NCBI RefSeq assembly: GCF_900103485.1
Contig: NZ_FNHW01000001.1
Location: forward strand, 1,771,418 to 1,835,417
Length of the DNA stretch: 64,000 nucleotides
Direction: 5' to 3'
DNA from: Fictibacillus solisalsi
Lineage (GTDB): Bacteria > Bacillota > Bacilli > Bacillales > Fictibacillaceae
Under the pieces are notes generated by a model that had not been told where the DNA came from, ran no database searches, and worked only from the letters and a program-made list of their open reading frames with translations. Numbering within the stretch: the first letter of the stretch is position 1; each line of letters starts with the position of its first letter. Positions 8,564 to 18,037 of this stretch are shown here, piece after piece. The position numbers and the translations under genes are program-made.

Positions 8564-9516
8564 AGGCAACTGCTCCTTTGTTCCATCAGAAGGGGCTTCC
8601 GGTCCCTGTCGTAAACGCCCTGAACGGTTCCGGGTCTGCCTGTCCGAGTCAATTCCACGTACCGATCAAATAATTTCATTTCCGCAAGAGGGAAAATCGC
8701 GGGTCTCCTGAGAGCTTCCTCAAGTGAGTGCCCGTGAACAGTCATCATCATTTGTACACCCGCGTTCATCGCTTCGAGGATGGCGTCAACATCTTCTTTT
8801 CTGCCGATTTCATCCACAATCAAGACTTCCGGGCTCATCGAGCGGATCATCATCATCATTCCTTCGGCTTTCGGACAGGCGTCGAGAACATCCACCCGTT
8901 CACCCAGCACGAATTGCGGGATCCCCTTTACGCTTCCTGCAATCTCGGACCGCTCATCCACAATACCGACTTTACTTGAGGGAATATTCTTCGTACGGCA
9001 GCCGGCACTGGCTGTTCTGGCCAAATCCCGGAGCAAGGTGGTCTTACCGGTTTGCGGAGCTCCGACGATTAACGTGTTATGCCAGCGTCCTTCTTCGTAA
9101 AGCCTGGATACCAGTCGATCGGCACTACCAATTTTTTGTCTGGCGATTCGGATGTTGTAGGAACCGATATCCCGAATCGCTTTGACTTCTCCTTTTTCTG
9201 TGATCACCTTTCCTGCAAGTCCGACCCGATGCCCGCCCTTGATGGTGATATAGCCTCGTTTCAGTTCCTCTTCAAGGGCATAGAGGGAATACCGGCTCAG
9301 TTTATTAAGAAGCTGCACCCCATCTTCTGGCTGTATAATATATGGGCCGTTCCCTGCAAGGAGAAATTCCGGCCTTCCATTGATAATGAGTTCAAGCGGT
9401 TTCATCAAGCGGAACCGGATTTCTTCAATCCGCTCCTTACGCTCCTGCGGAAGCTGCCGGATAAGCTCTCCAACCGCTTCCGGCAATACGGCCAATACCT
9501 GTTCCAAGTGCACCAC
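8560..9516 (-). CDS. spoIIIAA: Stage III sporulation protein AA, secretion ATPase
   Basis: SpoIIIAA is the GspE/PilT-like ATPase that powers the SpoIIIA-SpoIIQ channel. Walker A is GAPQTGKTT at about residues 152-160 and Walker B VLIVDEIG at about 231-238, with the conserved GHRVGLAGK and SYNIRIARQ segments before them. Start choice is open: two adjacent GTG codons (9516, 9513) or a TTG at 9507, the last having GGGGTG about 6 bases upstream. It is the first gene of the operon; I could not define its sigma-E promoter. Confidence 0.93.
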   Translation of the reverse strand: MVHLEQVLAVLPEAVGELIRQLPQERKERIEEIRFRLMKPLELIINGRPEFLLAGNGPYIIQPEDGVQLLNKLSRYSLYALEEELKRGYITIKGGHRVGLAGKVITEKGEVKAIRDIGSYNIRIARQKIGSADRLVSRLYEEGRWHNTLIVGAPQTGKTTLLRDLARTASAGCRTKNIPSSKVGIVDERSEIAGSVKGIPQFVLGERVDVLDACPKAEGMMMMIRSMSPEVLIVDEIGRKEDVDAILEAMNAGVQMMMTVHGHSLEEALRRPAIFPLAEMKLFDRYVELTRTGRPGTVQGVYDRDRKPLLMEQRSSCL

Positions 9517-9582
9517 CCCAAAAAGAAATTGCTATTATACCTTATGGCTTGTCATCCCCCAATATGACTCCCGGCGACAAAC

Positions 9583-9616
9583 AAAAAAGCTTCACTCCCT
9601 TAGGGAATGAAGCTTT
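9583..9616 (-). terminator. Intrinsic terminator after efp
   Basis: A 14-bp imperfect stem (AAAGCTTCATTCCC/GGGAGTGAAGCTTT) is followed by a T run on the minus strand. It separates the papA-efp unit from spoIIIA. Confidence 0.88.
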
Positions 9617-9631
9617 AGATTCTTCTTTATC

Positions 9632-10189
9632 TTATGCTCTTGAAACATAATCTCCAGAACGTGTATCAATGATTAATCGGTCTCCCTGATTGATGAAGAA
9701 AGGCACTTGAACGATTAAACCTGTTTCAAGTGTAGCCGGTTTTGAACCACCGGAAGCTGTGTCTCCTTTGATTCCTGGTTCGGTTTCTGTTACTTCAAGT
9801 TCAACCGTGTTTGGCAGCTCAACCCCTATGGTTTCTCCTTGATATTGCATGATTTGGACCACCATGTTTTCAAGCAAAAACTTCAATTCGTGCTCAAGTT
9901 GTGCAGAGGAAAGTTCGGTTTGCTCATACGTTTCGTTATCCATGAACGTATGTGTGTCACCGGAAGCATACAAATATTGCATTCTACGGTTTTCAATGTG
10001 GGCTTTGGCTACTTTTTCACCGCCGCGGAATGTTTTTTCCTGAATGGATCCTGTACGAAGGTTACGAAGCTTGGAACGTACAAATGCAGCTCCTTTTCCT
10101 GGCTTCACGTGCTGGAACTCCATTACCTGCCAGATTCCGCCGTCTACCTCAATGGTCAAACCTGTTCTAAAATCGTTTACTGAAATCAT
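9632..10189 (-). CDS. efp: Elongation factor P
   Basis: EF-P relieves ribosome stalling at consecutive prolines. All three beta-barrel domains are present in 185 residues. The modification loop reads KPGKGAAFV, placing the modified lysine at position 32; in B. subtilis this lysine receives a 5-aminopentanol group. The C-terminus ends with the conserved [17 protein letters not shown]. It follows papA by 19 bp, as in B. subtilis. Confidence 0.97.
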   Translation of the reverse strand: MISVNDFRTGLTIEVDGGIWQVMEFQHVKPGKGAAFVRSKLRNLRTGSIQEKTFRGGEKVAKAHIENRRMQYLYASGDTHTFMDNETYEQTELSSAQLEHELKFLLENMVVQIMQYQGETIGVELPNTVELEVTETEPGIKGDTASGGSKPATLETGLIVQVPFFINQGDRLIIDTRSGDYVSRA

Positions 10190-10208
10190 CGTTTTTCCTC
10201 CTGATTAT

Positions 10209-11282
10209 CTATCCTAAAATAAGAAGCTCTTTTGGAGAATGTGTCAGTGATTCGTTGCCTTCTTTCGTGATCACCGCATCATCTTCAATTCTTACCCCGC
10301 CAAGACCAGAAATATAGATGCCTGGTTCTACCGTTACAATCATTCCCGGCTCCAATACTACTTCCGAATGGAGCGCCAGACTTGGTCCCTCATGGACCTC
10401 AAGGCCTATCCCGTGTCCGGTGGAATGACCGAAATGCTTGCCATAGCCTTTTTCCGTGATATAATCCCTTGTTAAGGCGTCTGCCTGTCTACCTGTCATT
10501 CCCGGTCTAATCCCCTGCATACCCCTTGCTTGTGCTTCGTAAACCGTTTCATAAATGGTTTTAAGCTCTCCATTGATCTCACCAACAGCAACCGTTCGGG
10601 TAATATCTGAGCAATAGCCTTTATAGTATGCACCAAAATCAAGGGTGACCAATTCCCCTTCGCTGATTTTCTTCTCAGACGCCCTGCCATGCGGGAGCGC
10701 AGATCGATAACCAGAAGCAACGATAATATCGAAGGAAGAAGAATCCGCTCCATTTTTTCTCATAAAGAATTCAAGTTCATTAGAAACATCCAGCTCAGTG
10801 ACTCCGGGTTTTATGTATGACGTGATATGCGAGAATGCCGCATCCGCGATTTGCGCAGCTTCCTTTAATATCTTAATCTCTGATTTATCCTTAATCAAGC
10901 GTAATTTTTCAATGAGACCCGAAACGGGTACAAGCTCTGTCCCAACACCGCTTGCGTACTTTTTGTAAGTTTTAAATCCTGCAAAGGTAAGGTGGTCCTG
11001 CTCAAACCCTGCTTTTTGTATGCCCATTTCCTTGAGCGCAGCAGCCACTGTTTCCTGTATCGACGTGCTGTGTCTGACGATTTCAAAATCATTGGCTTGC
11101 TCTGCCGCCTGATCAACATATCTGAAGTCAGTGATTAGCCTTGCTTCTTGTTCTGAGATCACAAGGACACCTGAACTTCCAGTAAAACCGCTGAGATACC
11201 GTCTGTTAATCGCGGATGTGACAATCAACCCGTCTATCTCATGGTTTTCAAAACCATTTCTGAGTTTCTCCAATTTTGCCAT
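10209..11282 (-). CDS. papA: M24 family Xaa-Pro peptidase (YqhT)
   Basis: The 357-residue protein has a creatinase-like N-terminal domain and a C-terminal pita-bread metallopeptidase domain. The metal ligands are visible in [18 protein letters not shown] (two Asp), [12 protein letters not shown] (His), TVEPGIY (Glu) and VRIEDDAV (Glu). Proline peptidases of this family release N-terminal residues ahead of proline. Pairing with efp, 19 bp downstream, is conserved in Bacillus. B. subtilis names are papA or yqhT. Confidence 0.92.
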   Translation of the reverse strand: MAKLEKLRNGFENHEIDGLIVTSAINRRYLSGFTGSSGVLVISEQEARLITDFRYVDQAAEQANDFEIVRHSTSIQETVAAALKEMGIQKAGFEQDHLTFAGFKTYKKYASGVGTELVPVSGLIEKLRLIKDKSEIKILKEAAQIADAAFSHITSYIKPGVTELDVSNELEFFMRKNGADSSSFDIIVASGYRSALPHGRASEKKISEGELVTLDFGAYYKGYCSDITRTVAVGEINGELKTIYETVYEAQARGMQGIRPGMTGRQADALTRDYITEKGYGKHFGHSTGHGIGLEVHEGPSLALHSEVVLEPGMIVTVEPGIYISGLGGVRIEDDAVITKEGNESLTHSPKELLILG

Positions 11283-11308
11283 ACCTTTTCCTCCCTGCCT
11301 CTATTTAA

Positions 11309-11737
11309 TTACTCGCCAAGAATCGCCAATATAGCAAGCTCGTAGCCCTTTACACCAAGACCTGCGATCTGGCCTGCTGCAACTGGTGCTATAACGGAAT
11401 GGTGGCGGAACTCTTCTCTTGCATGGATATTTGAAATATGTACCTCAATAACCGGGATATTCACACTTGCAATAGCGTCACGTATCGCATAACTATAATG
11501 AGTAAAGGCGCCTGCATTCAGCACAATACCTTGAAACTCATCCTCTGCTTCGTGAATCCAGTCCAGGATGTCACCTTCATGATTGCTTTGCCGGCAAACA
11601 GCGGAAGCTCCGTTTTCTTCTGCAAACGCAATAAGACGCTCTTCAATGGAGGTCAAGTCATTTTTCCCATAAATGCCGGGCTCTCTTTTGCCAAGCCTGT
11701 TTAAATTCGGGCCATTTACAACTAGTATACGTTTCAT
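11309..11737 (-). CDS. aroQ: Type II 3-dehydroquinate dehydratase
   Basis: This enzyme converts 3-dehydroquinate to 3-dehydroshikimate in aromatic amino acid synthesis. The 142-residue type II fold shows MKRILVVNGPNLNRLGKREPGIYG at the N-terminus with the active-site Arg/Tyr loop, INPGAYTH-type segment as VLNAGAFTHYSYAI, and EVHISNIHAREEFR with the catalytic His. The frame is open 13 codons upstream, but that stretch runs through a terminator hairpin; the ATG used here has GAGGGG 7 bases upstream. B. subtilis name is yqhS. Confidence 0.95.
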   Translation of the reverse strand: MKRILVVNGPNLNRLGKREPGIYGKNDLTSIEERLIAFAEENGASAVCRQSNHEGDILDWIHEAEDEFQGIVLNAGAFTHYSYAIRDAIASVNIPVIEVHISNIHAREEFRHHSVIAPVAAGQIAGLGVKGYELAILAILGE

Positions 11738-11749
11738 CGTTTGTCCCCT

Positions 11750-11781
11750 CAAAAAAATAGAATGTTCCAAGAACATTCTAT
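11750..11781 (-). terminator. Intrinsic terminator after yqhR
   Basis: A perfect 10-bp stem (TAGAATGTTC/GAACATTCTA) with a TTG loop is followed on the minus strand by TTTTTTT. It lies between yqhR and the aroQ ribosome site, so aroQ needs its own start or readthrough. Confidence 0.85.
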
Positions 11782-11804
11782 CACACCCCTATTTTTTTGA
11801 ATAG

Positions 11805-12305
11805 TTAGGTACTTTGTCCGTTTTTGGCCTGCTGTCGTTCCTGATATTCAAAGGAAATGGAATAGCCTACAAATACACCATACAAGATATACAGGCACAA
11901 CGTGGTGGATATCGTGTTCCTGCCTATTTTATTCATTGGCTCGAGGCCGGGGAAAATGGGATGCAGCAAATAGAAAACCAGTATCCAAAGCAGAACTCCG
12001 AAGAAAATGCCGGCAAACTTACTTTTTATCCGAGAAAAAAGATACCGATAAACAATTGCGACCAATATGGAAAGCAGCGCAATGAGCACTATACCGATCA
12101 ATTGCCCCAACCACTGGGTTTTCCATTTTCCCAATGCCCAGGGAGCAAGAATCAGAGCCGGACCAATTTTGGACAAGTTTAAGTAATATGCAAAAAAGCC
12201 GATGACCCCCCAGAACAGGCCTCCAAAAAAGCCTACACTGACCACCCTGCTCATGAAAGAACTTGGTTCATCCCGCTTATTTTTATCTCTGTTCATCTCA
12301 TACAT
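11805..12305 (-). CDS. yqhR: YqhR family membrane protein
   Basis: The 166-residue protein has four hydrophobic segments: SVGFFGGLFWGVIGFFAYYL, the region after KWKTQWLGQLIGIVLIALLSILVAIVY, AGIFFGVLLWILVFYLL and TTLCLYILYGVFVGYSI. Family and position between aroQ and yqhQ identify YqhR, whose function is unknown. GGAGGTG about 10 bases before the chosen ATG supports this start; upstream in-frame codons are not needed. It reads away from yqhQ. Confidence 0.85.
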   Translation of the reverse strand: MYEMNRDKNKRDEPSSFMSRVVSVGFFGGLFWGVIGFFAYYLNLSKIGPALILAPWALGKWKTQWLGQLIGIVLIALLSILVAIVYRYLFSRIKSKFAGIFFGVLLWILVFYLLHPIFPGLEPMNKIGRNTISTTLCLYILYGVFVGYSISFEYQERQQAKNGQST

Positions 12306-12492
12306 TATATAAGTACACCTCCCTATTTTAGTATGTCCCTTTTTCTTCATCTCTTATCACCATAGGTTCTATTAATATTCCGTGTTAAAACTGTATAAAA
12401 TGGGAAAAATAAAGTTAAAGCACGATTGCCTAGAGGTTTATAGCGTTTTCCTGTAGAATTAAAGTTATAAACAATAAGGTAGAGGTGTAGAA

Positions 12493-13443
12493 ATGACAGA
12501 TCAGAAGAAACCGGCATACGGCGGCCAGGCAGTCGTTGAAGGGGTTATGTTTGCCGGCAAGCACACATACGTCACCGCCATCCGCAGAATTGATGACAGC
12601 ATTGATTATTACGAAGTGATGAAACCATACAACCCGTGGATGAACAAAATAAAAAAAATTCCTTTCCTTCGTGGAATTGCAGCGATTCTGGAAGCCAGCT
12701 CCAACGGCACCAAGCATCTGAACTTTTCTACGGAGCGCTACAATGTAACACCTGGAGAGGAACTTAAAAAGGAAGAACCAGCTTCTTCCAAGGCTATGTT
12801 TATTTTTAGCCTGGCGGTCGTCGGCATACTAACTTTCCTCTTTGGAAAGTTTGTTTTCACTCTTGTACCCGTGTTCCTGGCAGAAGCTTTCCGGCCCTGG
12901 GTTCAAAGCCATGTGGGCCAAAACCTGCTGGAAGGGTTGTTCAAGTTTCTTTTTCTTCTCTCCTATATTTACTTTGTGTCGATGACTCCCACTGTAAAAC
13001 GCGTATTCCAGTACCATGGGGCCGAACATAAAGTCATTAACGCCTATGAAAACGGCTATGAACTTACCGTGGAAAATGTCAAAAAGCAGTCACGCCTACA
13101 TTACCGGTGCGGCAGCAGCTTTATACTGTTTACGGTAGTCGTCGGAGTGTTTGTCTATTTGTTTGTACCGTCTGACCCTCTGTGGCAGCGTGTGATATAC
13201 CGGGTCGTCTTGATCCCTGTGGTCCTTGGCATCTCCTTTGAAGTCCTGCAGATCACAAACAAACTACGAAACATTCCTGTGTTGCGATATCTCGGATATC
13301 CGGGATTATGGCTTCAGCTTCTCACAACAAAGGAACCTGACCGAAAGCAAGCGGAAGTAGCGATTCTTTCTTTTACCGAAATGCTGAAGCGGGATGAGGA
13401 GCATGAAAAAAGAAAAATTGAAAACACTACTAAAATCGTTTAA
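12493..13443 (+). CDS. yqhQ: DUF1385 family protein YqhQ
   Basis: The protein begins TDQKKPAYGGQAVVEGVMFAG, the DUF1385 signature, and contains three or four membrane segments plus the conserved YHGAEHKVINAYENG and CGSSFILFTV motifs. Length is 316 residues. The His/Glu-rich cluster suggests metal binding but no reaction has been assigned that I know of. It starts a plus-strand pair with yqhP, 21 bp upstream of that gene. Confidence 0.9.
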   Translation: MTDQKKPAYGGQAVVEGVMFAGKHTYVTAIRRIDDSIDYYEVMKPYNPWMNKIKKIPFLRGIAAILEASSNGTKHLNFSTERYNVTPGEELKKEEPASSKAMFIFSLAVVGILTFLFGKFVFTLVPVFLAEAFRPWVQSHVGQNLLEGLFKFLFLLSYIYFVSMTPTVKRVFQYHGAEHKVINAYENGYELTVENVKKQSRLHYRCGSSFILFTVVVGVFVYLFVPSDPLWQRVIYRVVLIPVVLGISFEVLQITNKLRNIPVLRYLGYPGLWLQLLTTKEPDRKQAEVAILSFTEMLKRDEEHEKRKIENTTKIV

Positions 13444-13464
13444 TTTTCCAAGGAGGTGAACCTG

Positions 13465-13815
13465 TTGCACCGAAGATCATTTCATCCAGTGATTTGGGTT
13501 ATTATCGTGTTGGCAGTAGTTGGACTTGTTTCACAATTGTTTACTTCACCTCGAAATTTATTTACGCAGCTGCTTATGGCCGGCTTGGTCATAGCTGTCA
13601 TCTATTTCATTTTCCAGCGGTTCCGTCCGGGGGAAAATGGAAAATATAAAAAGGCCGTCAAGCAGTCAAAACGGAGATACAGCCAAAGTGCGGCTCCGGT
13701 CAGAAAAAACACTTCGTCCAATAAACCGGCAGCCTTTAAAAAGCGGAGAAGAGAGCATAACCTTACCGTTATTGAAGGAAAGAAAAATAAGAAAAAAAAT
13801 CGAGCTTCGTTCTAA
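13465..13815 (+). CDS. yqhP: YqhP (SA1362 family) small membrane protein
   Basis: Two N-terminal membrane helices (VIWVIIVLAVVGLVSQLF and LFTQLLMAGLVIAVIYFIF) are followed by a very basic tail rich in Lys, Arg and Ser. The frame is open to a GTG nine bases earlier, but that GTG lies in the Shine-Dalgarno AAGGAGGTG; the TTG 6 bases downstream of it is the start, giving 116 residues. Function unknown. The stop codon lies inside the shared terminator with the convergent yqhO. Confidence 0.82.
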   Translation: MHRRSFHPVIWVIIVLAVVGLVSQLFTSPRNLFTQLLMAGLVIAVIYFIFQRFRPGENGKYKKAVKQSKRRYSQSAAPVRKNTSSNKPAAFKKRRREHNLTVIEGKKNKKKNRASF

Positions 13816-13828
13816 GCTCGATTTTTTT
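13792..13828. terminator. Bidirectional terminator between yqhP and yqhO
   Basis: A 10-bp stem (AAATCGAGCTT/AAGCTCGATTT) is flanked by an A run on the left and a T run on the right, so it can stop transcripts from both convergent genes. Both stop codons overlap it. Confidence 0.9.
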
Positions 13829-14738
13829 GTGGTGTCCATATTTTTTTGCCTGCAATCCACCGGTTTAAAAATGCGGCTCCCTGCGAATAACCAAAATCCA
13901 TGAGCGCATTTTTGGTTTCTCCCGTCAAATCAAAGTCAACCACAGAAATCTCTTTTACCGGTATGAAAATAATATCCCTGGCATCGTAGTTGGATATATG
14001 CCGGTTGTCGTGCGCTTCCATCATTGTCTGAAACAAGGCCTTAAACAGGTTAAACGCGTTGTTCACCTGATGGGCCTGGACCTTTCCATAGGAACTGCTT
14101 AGCTGAAACCCCAGGACAGGCCGCTCTGATGTCCGGTCTTTACGCTGAAACAGCCACATCGGGAAATTGCTCAACACACCCCCATCGACAATATAGCTTT
14201 TTTGACCAATCCGGTTGTAAAGTTTGATTGGATAAAAAAAGTATGGGATGCTGCAGCTCATCCGGACCGCACGGGCAATCGGAAACTTTTCTTTTAGCAA
14301 ACCGTATTCCTGGAGATCATCTGGCAGCACCACCAGCCGGCCACGAGTGATATCCGAAGCTACTAATTTCAGCGAACCTTCGGGAATATCAGCAAAGGTC
14401 TCAATGCCCTTTGCCTTCAACAGCTCTTTTACCCACTTTTCAAGCGCATCCCCTTTGTAGAGCCCCAACTTCCAGTACACCTTCAGCCAGTTCATGAATG
14501 GCACAGGCACCAGCGATTTTTTTTCGTCCATAAATCGCTTGAGGTCGACCGTATGAATCAATGTTTTCATTTCACTTGAACTGTACCCCGCATTCAAAAG
14601 ACAAGCGACCAGCGCTCCTGCACTTGTTCCTGCAATCCGTTGGAAAGAGATTCCCCGTTCTTCCGCTGCCTGAATGGCTCCGATCAATGCGATACCTTTA
14701 ATACCACCGCCCGAAAATACGCAGTCAACCTTCATCAT
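13812..14738 (-). CDS. yqhO: Patatin-like phospholipase YqhO
   Basis: The patatin fold is clear: oxyanion loop SGGGIKG at about residues 9-15, nucleophile motif GTSAGAL at about 38-44, and the catalytic Asp in VDGGVLSNFP near residue 187. Such enzymes hydrolyse acyl esters of phospholipids through a Ser-Asp dyad. There is no signal peptide, so it probably acts in the cytoplasm or at the inner membrane face. Length 308. It is convergent with yqhP and upstream of mntR's end. Confidence 0.9.
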   Translation of the reverse strand: MMKVDCVFSGGGIKGIALIGAIQAAEERGISFQRIAGTSAGALVACLLNAGYSSSEMKTLIHTVDLKRFMDEKKSLVPVPFMNWLKVYWKLGLYKGDALEKWVKELLKAKGIETFADIPEGSLKLVASDITRGRLVVLPDDLQEYGLLKEKFPIARAVRMSCSIPYFFYPIKLYNRIGQKSYIVDGGVLSNFPMWLFQRKDRTSERPVLGFQLSSSYGKVQAHQVNNAFNLFKALFQTMMEAHDNRHISNYDARDIIFIPVKEISVVDFDLTGETKNALMDFGYSQGAAFLNRWIAGKKIWTPQKNRA

Positions 14739-14819
14739 GCACTCCCCCCATCATTATCCTAATCATGAGGGGAAGTACAATATTCAATAAAAGGCAAAAT
14801 AAAAACAACCACAACAGAG

Positions 14820-15248
14820 TTATGATTGTTCCTGATTTCTTTGCTGAACTTCTTTTAGTGCTTCAATCCGCTTCGGATCTTCCTCAAAATACTGCAAAAG
14901 ATCTCCGATCCTGTCAATAGCATTCCAGCTCAGATGATGCTCGATGCCTTCCACATCTTCAAAAATATTTTCTTCATCAACGCCGATGACCTTGAGAAAC
15001 CCTTCCAGCAGTTCATGCCGATAAACCAGGCGTTTCCCCAGCTTTTTTCCATTTGGCGTTAATACAAATCCGCGATACTTCTCATAAACGAGGTATTTTC
15101 CTTTATCCAGCTTTTGGATCATTTTCGTAACGGAGGAGGGGTGGACTTCCAGGCTTTCAGCAAGATCTGAAACCCTTGCGTATCCCTTTTCTTCAATTAA
15201 TGCGTATATTCGTTCGATATAATCTTCCATGCTCGGTGTTGGGGGCAT
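14820..15248 (-). CDS. mntR: Manganese-responsive transcriptional regulator MntR
   Basis: MntR is a DtxR-family repressor of manganese uptake genes and activator of efflux. The 142-residue protein has the winged helix ([22 protein letters not shown]) and the metal-binding dimerization domain, with ligands visible as the Asp and Glu in [10 protein letters not shown], the His in VYRHELLE and the Glu-Glu-His in [11 protein letters not shown]. It is monocistronic with a good promoter just upstream. Confidence 0.96.
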   Translation of the reverse strand: MPPTPSMEDYIERIYALIEEKGYARVSDLAESLEVHPSSVTKMIQKLDKGKYLVYEKYRGFVLTPNGKKLGKRLVYRHELLEGFLKVIGVDEENIFEDVEGIEHHLSWNAIDRIGDLLQYFEEDPKRIEALKEVQQRNQEQS

Positions 15249-15288
15249 GCTGTTCCCTCCGATTCATTCTTTCACTGTTCTGTCTAAA

Positions 15289-15317
15289 ATTTTACTATAC
15301 AAAAGATAGTGTGACAA
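15289..15317 (-). promoter_or_regulatory. Candidate sigma-A promoter of mntR
   Basis: TTGTCA and TAAAAT are separated by 17 bases on the minus strand, about 40 bases ahead of the mntR start. Confidence 0.55.
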
Positions 15318-15346
15318 GGGAGTTTGGATTTTATGAGTCGCTGCGT

Positions 15347-15382
15347 AAAAAAAAGAGGCAGACCCTCAGGTCATACCTCTTC
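15347..15382 (-). terminator. Intrinsic terminator after nrdJ
   Basis: An interrupted stem (GAGGTATGACC/GGGTCTGCCTC) is followed by eight T on the minus strand, directly after the nrdJ stop. Confidence 0.85.
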
Positions 15383-15396
15383 AATAAACTTACCGT

Positions 15397-17955
15397 TTAC
15401 AGTCCGCATTTCAATTGCGTGTTGCAGTTTGTGCAGGTATTGCAGCCGCCGATTTCTTTAACTTTTCCTTTGCGGCATACAGGGCACGTATTGCCGACTT
15501 CGTTTCCGACCGTAACATCGGTGGACCGAAGATCCGTAATGGTGTCCACCAGCACTACCTTGCTTTTTTCCTCTTCTCCGAGATTCATCTCAGTTTGCTC
15601 AAAGGATTCCTCCGCTTTAAGAGTAAGCACTTGTGCATCACGGCTTCCGTCTACATAGACTGTTCCGCCTTTTGCTCCTCCCTTGTAGAGACGCTCGTAC
15701 ACTTTTTTCACTTGGTCCACAGAGTAGCCTTTTGGCGCGTTTACCGTTTTACTGATGGAGCTGTCCACCCAGTGTTGGATGACACATTGCGTATCCGCGT
15801 GTGCTTCCGGTGAAAGTTCCATGGCTGATACAAAGAATTCAGGCAGATTGTTTTCATCCGCCTCCGGGTTGCTGGCCAGGTATTCTTTTACTATGTCAGC
15901 CTTCACTTCAATAAATTTGCCTAAACGTCCGCTTCTGAAATAAGAGAAGGAGAAGTAAGGTTCTAATCCTGTGGAGACTCCAACCATGGTTCCTGTGCTT
16001 CCAGTTGGCGCCACAGTAAGCAAATGGGAGTTCCTGATGCCGTATTTCAAGATTCCTTGATGGATTTCTTCCGGCAGTTTTTTCATATAACCGGTCTTGA
16101 TAAAATTTTCACGAAGCTGCTTTGTTTCTGCTTCTGTTTTGCCCACCAAGAACGGGAAGCTGCCTTTTTCTTTGGCCAGCTCAATGGATGTGCGGTAAGC
16201 GGTCGTTGCGATGGTTTCAAAGATTTTATCAACCATGGCATTCCCTTCTTTTGACCCGTACATCGTTTCGCAATAGATGAGAAGATCGTGAAGACCCATC
16301 ACTCCAAGACCGACACGGCGCTCTCCAAGAGCTTGAATACGGTTCGGTTCAAGAAAATACGGAGTTGCATCAATTACGTTATCCTGCATCCGTACGCCGA
16401 CTTCAACGGTGCGTTCCAGCTTCTCAAAATCAATCGTTTTATTCACCTTGTCCGCCATGTTGCCAAGGTTGACCGCAGCAAGGTTGCAGACAGAGTATGG
16501 TGCGAGAGGTTGCTCGCCACATGGGTTTGTTGCAACTACCTTCTGACCGTAGGCAACAGCATTGGTCATGTCGTTGGCATTATCGATAAAGAAGATACCA
16601 GGCTCAGCAGAATAAGTAGCACAAATGTTAATGAGATTCCAAAGCTCTCTTGCCTTAATGCGCTTGTAAACACGGATGCTGTAGCCTTTTTCTTCCCAGA
16701 CACGAACATCCCCTGTTTCATGCCATTCTTCGTTGTAGGCCCTCATTTCTTCAGGCGTATAATTTTCAACATTCGGGAAGCGCAAAGCATATTCCGCATC
16801 CTTCTCTACGGCTTCCATAAAGTCTTTAGTAATGGTTACAGAGATGTTTGCCCCTGTAAGAAAATCCGGATTATGGACGCTGTATGTTCCGCCGTCACGA
16901 AGCATACGTTCCGCTTCGTGATGGACATCCGCATCAAATCCCCCTGTCCCCGGGATTTCTTTGTAACGGAGAATTCCCTCGTACATAGCTTTTTCCGTTG
17001 GAGTAAGCGGCGTAAACTTCAGCTTGTCCTGAGCCACCTGCTTAATCTTCTCATCCTCGGTGTTTTCAATAAGGTAGCGAAGAATTCTTGGGTTTTGCAT
17101 TTTTGAAATGATGAAATCGATGATATCAGGGTGCCAGTCTGCAAGCATGATCATCTGAGCCCCCCTGCGGGACCCGCCCTGCTCGACCAGATGGGTTAGC
17201 TTTGCAATATCATCAAGCCATGAAACCGATCCGGACGATTTTCCGTTAACTCCCCGGGCAAGCGCGTTCTTCGGACGAAGGGTGGAACCGTTCGTTCCAA
17301 CACCGCCTCCGCGGCTCATTATCTCCATAACCTGCTTGCGGTGATCAGAAATTCCTTCACGGGAGTCCTTCACATAAGGCATCACATAGCAGTTGAAGTA
17401 CGTAACATCCGTTTCGGCCCCGGCACCGTAAAGAACACGGCCGGCAGGAATAAAATTCATCTCGGAAAGTTCCTTGTAGAACTTCTCAAACGATTCCTGG
17501 CGCTTTTCCTCGGTCGTTTCCACGCTTGCAAGCCCTGTTGCATTCCGCTTGGCAATCTGCTCATAAAAGATTTCAAGCGGCTTGTCCATCACATCAAGCG
17601 AACGGTTGATAATGCCTGATTCCGCTTCTTCCGGCTTGTCGAGCACGGCTTTAAATTCATCCTCCACCCGGACACGAGCTGTTTTCGCTTCCCAATCGAT
17701 GCTTACGATGTATCCAAGCCCTCTTGCCGGGAACTTCGGGTCTTCTTTTACAGTCAGAACGACAAAGTCTCCTTCTTTTAACGTTTTCCTTTCCGTATCT
17801 TTAAAGCTGTACCTGTCCAGCATGACCAGCCGTGATACACCTTTATGTGCTGTTTTCATGTCGCTGCTTACCGGATGTACTTGAGGAAATTGCTCAATAT
17901 CCTTATTCAGCATTTCAATGTTGATTCCTGAAGGGTCATGTACTGCTACTCCCAT
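15397..17955 (-). CDS. nrdJ: Adenosylcobalamin-dependent (class II) ribonucleoside-diphosphate reductase
   Basis: This 852-residue protein reduces ribonucleotides to deoxyribonucleotides without oxygen or a second subunit, using adenosylcobalamin to make the thiyl radical. Diagnostic segments are AGRVLYGAG, YFNCYVMPYV, GSRRGAQM, the finger-loop motif NPCGEQPLAPYSVCNL, VAPTGSTGTMVG and the C-terminal cysteine cluster CPVC...CNTCTNC that re-reduces the active site. Among several clustered starts, the ATG at 17955 has the best spacing from AGGAGGAG. Candidate NrdR boxes overlap the promoter. B. subtilis uses class Ib NrdEF instead, so this gene is a clear difference from that species. Confidence 0.96.
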   Translation of the reverse strand: MGVAVHDPSGINIEMLNKDIEQFPQVHPVSSDMKTAHKGVSRLVMLDRYSFKDTERKTLKEGDFVVLTVKEDPKFPARGLGYIVSIDWEAKTARVRVEDEFKAVLDKPEEAESGIINRSLDVMDKPLEIFYEQIAKRNATGLASVETTEEKRQESFEKFYKELSEMNFIPAGRVLYGAGAETDVTYFNCYVMPYVKDSREGISDHRKQVMEIMSRGGGVGTNGSTLRPKNALARGVNGKSSGSVSWLDDIAKLTHLVEQGGSRRGAQMIMLADWHPDIIDFIISKMQNPRILRYLIENTEDEKIKQVAQDKLKFTPLTPTEKAMYEGILRYKEIPGTGGFDADVHHEAERMLRDGGTYSVHNPDFLTGANISVTITKDFMEAVEKDAEYALRFPNVENYTPEEMRAYNEEWHETGDVRVWEEKGYSIRVYKRIKARELWNLINICATYSAEPGIFFIDNANDMTNAVAYGQKVVATNPCGEQPLAPYSVCNLAAVNLGNMADKVNKTIDFEKLERTVEVGVRMQDNVIDATPYFLEPNRIQALGERRVGLGVMGLHDLLIYCETMYGSKEGNAMVDKIFETIATTAYRTSIELAKEKGSFPFLVGKTEAETKQLRENFIKTGYMKKLPEEIHQGILKYGIRNSHLLTVAPTGSTGTMVGVSTGLEPYFSFSYFRSGRLGKFIEVKADIVKEYLASNPEADENNLPEFFVSAMELSPEAHADTQCVIQHWVDSSISKTVNAPKGYSVDQVKKVYERLYKGGAKGGTVYVDGSRDAQVLTLKAEESFEQTEMNLGEEEKSKVVLVDTITDLRSTDVTVGNEVGNTCPVCRKGKVKEIGGCNTCTNCNTQLKCGL

Positions 17956-17989
17956 CATTCTCCTCCTCATTATTAAACTAGAAGATTCT

Positions 17990-18037
17990 ATCTATATGTT
18001 GTATGTAGTTAAGTTACCACTATACTATATATAGGTA
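17990..18037 (-). promoter_or_regulatory. Candidate NrdR box pair upstream of nrdJ
   Basis: Two AT-rich boxes with cores CTATATATAG (18025-18034) and CTATATGTTG (17992-18001) lie about 33 bp apart, close to the three-turn spacing usual for NrdR sites. The first overlaps the putative -10 element of nrdJ, as expected for a repressor. The match is by eye to the general NrdR pattern. Confidence 0.45.

Noticed and set aside
12351-12492. yqhQ promoter
   Set aside because: TATA-rich stretches are present but no -35/-10 pair with acceptable spacing could be defended.
14739-14819. Terminator of mntR
   Set aside because: A T-rich tract is present but the possible stem is short and interrupted, so I did not list it.
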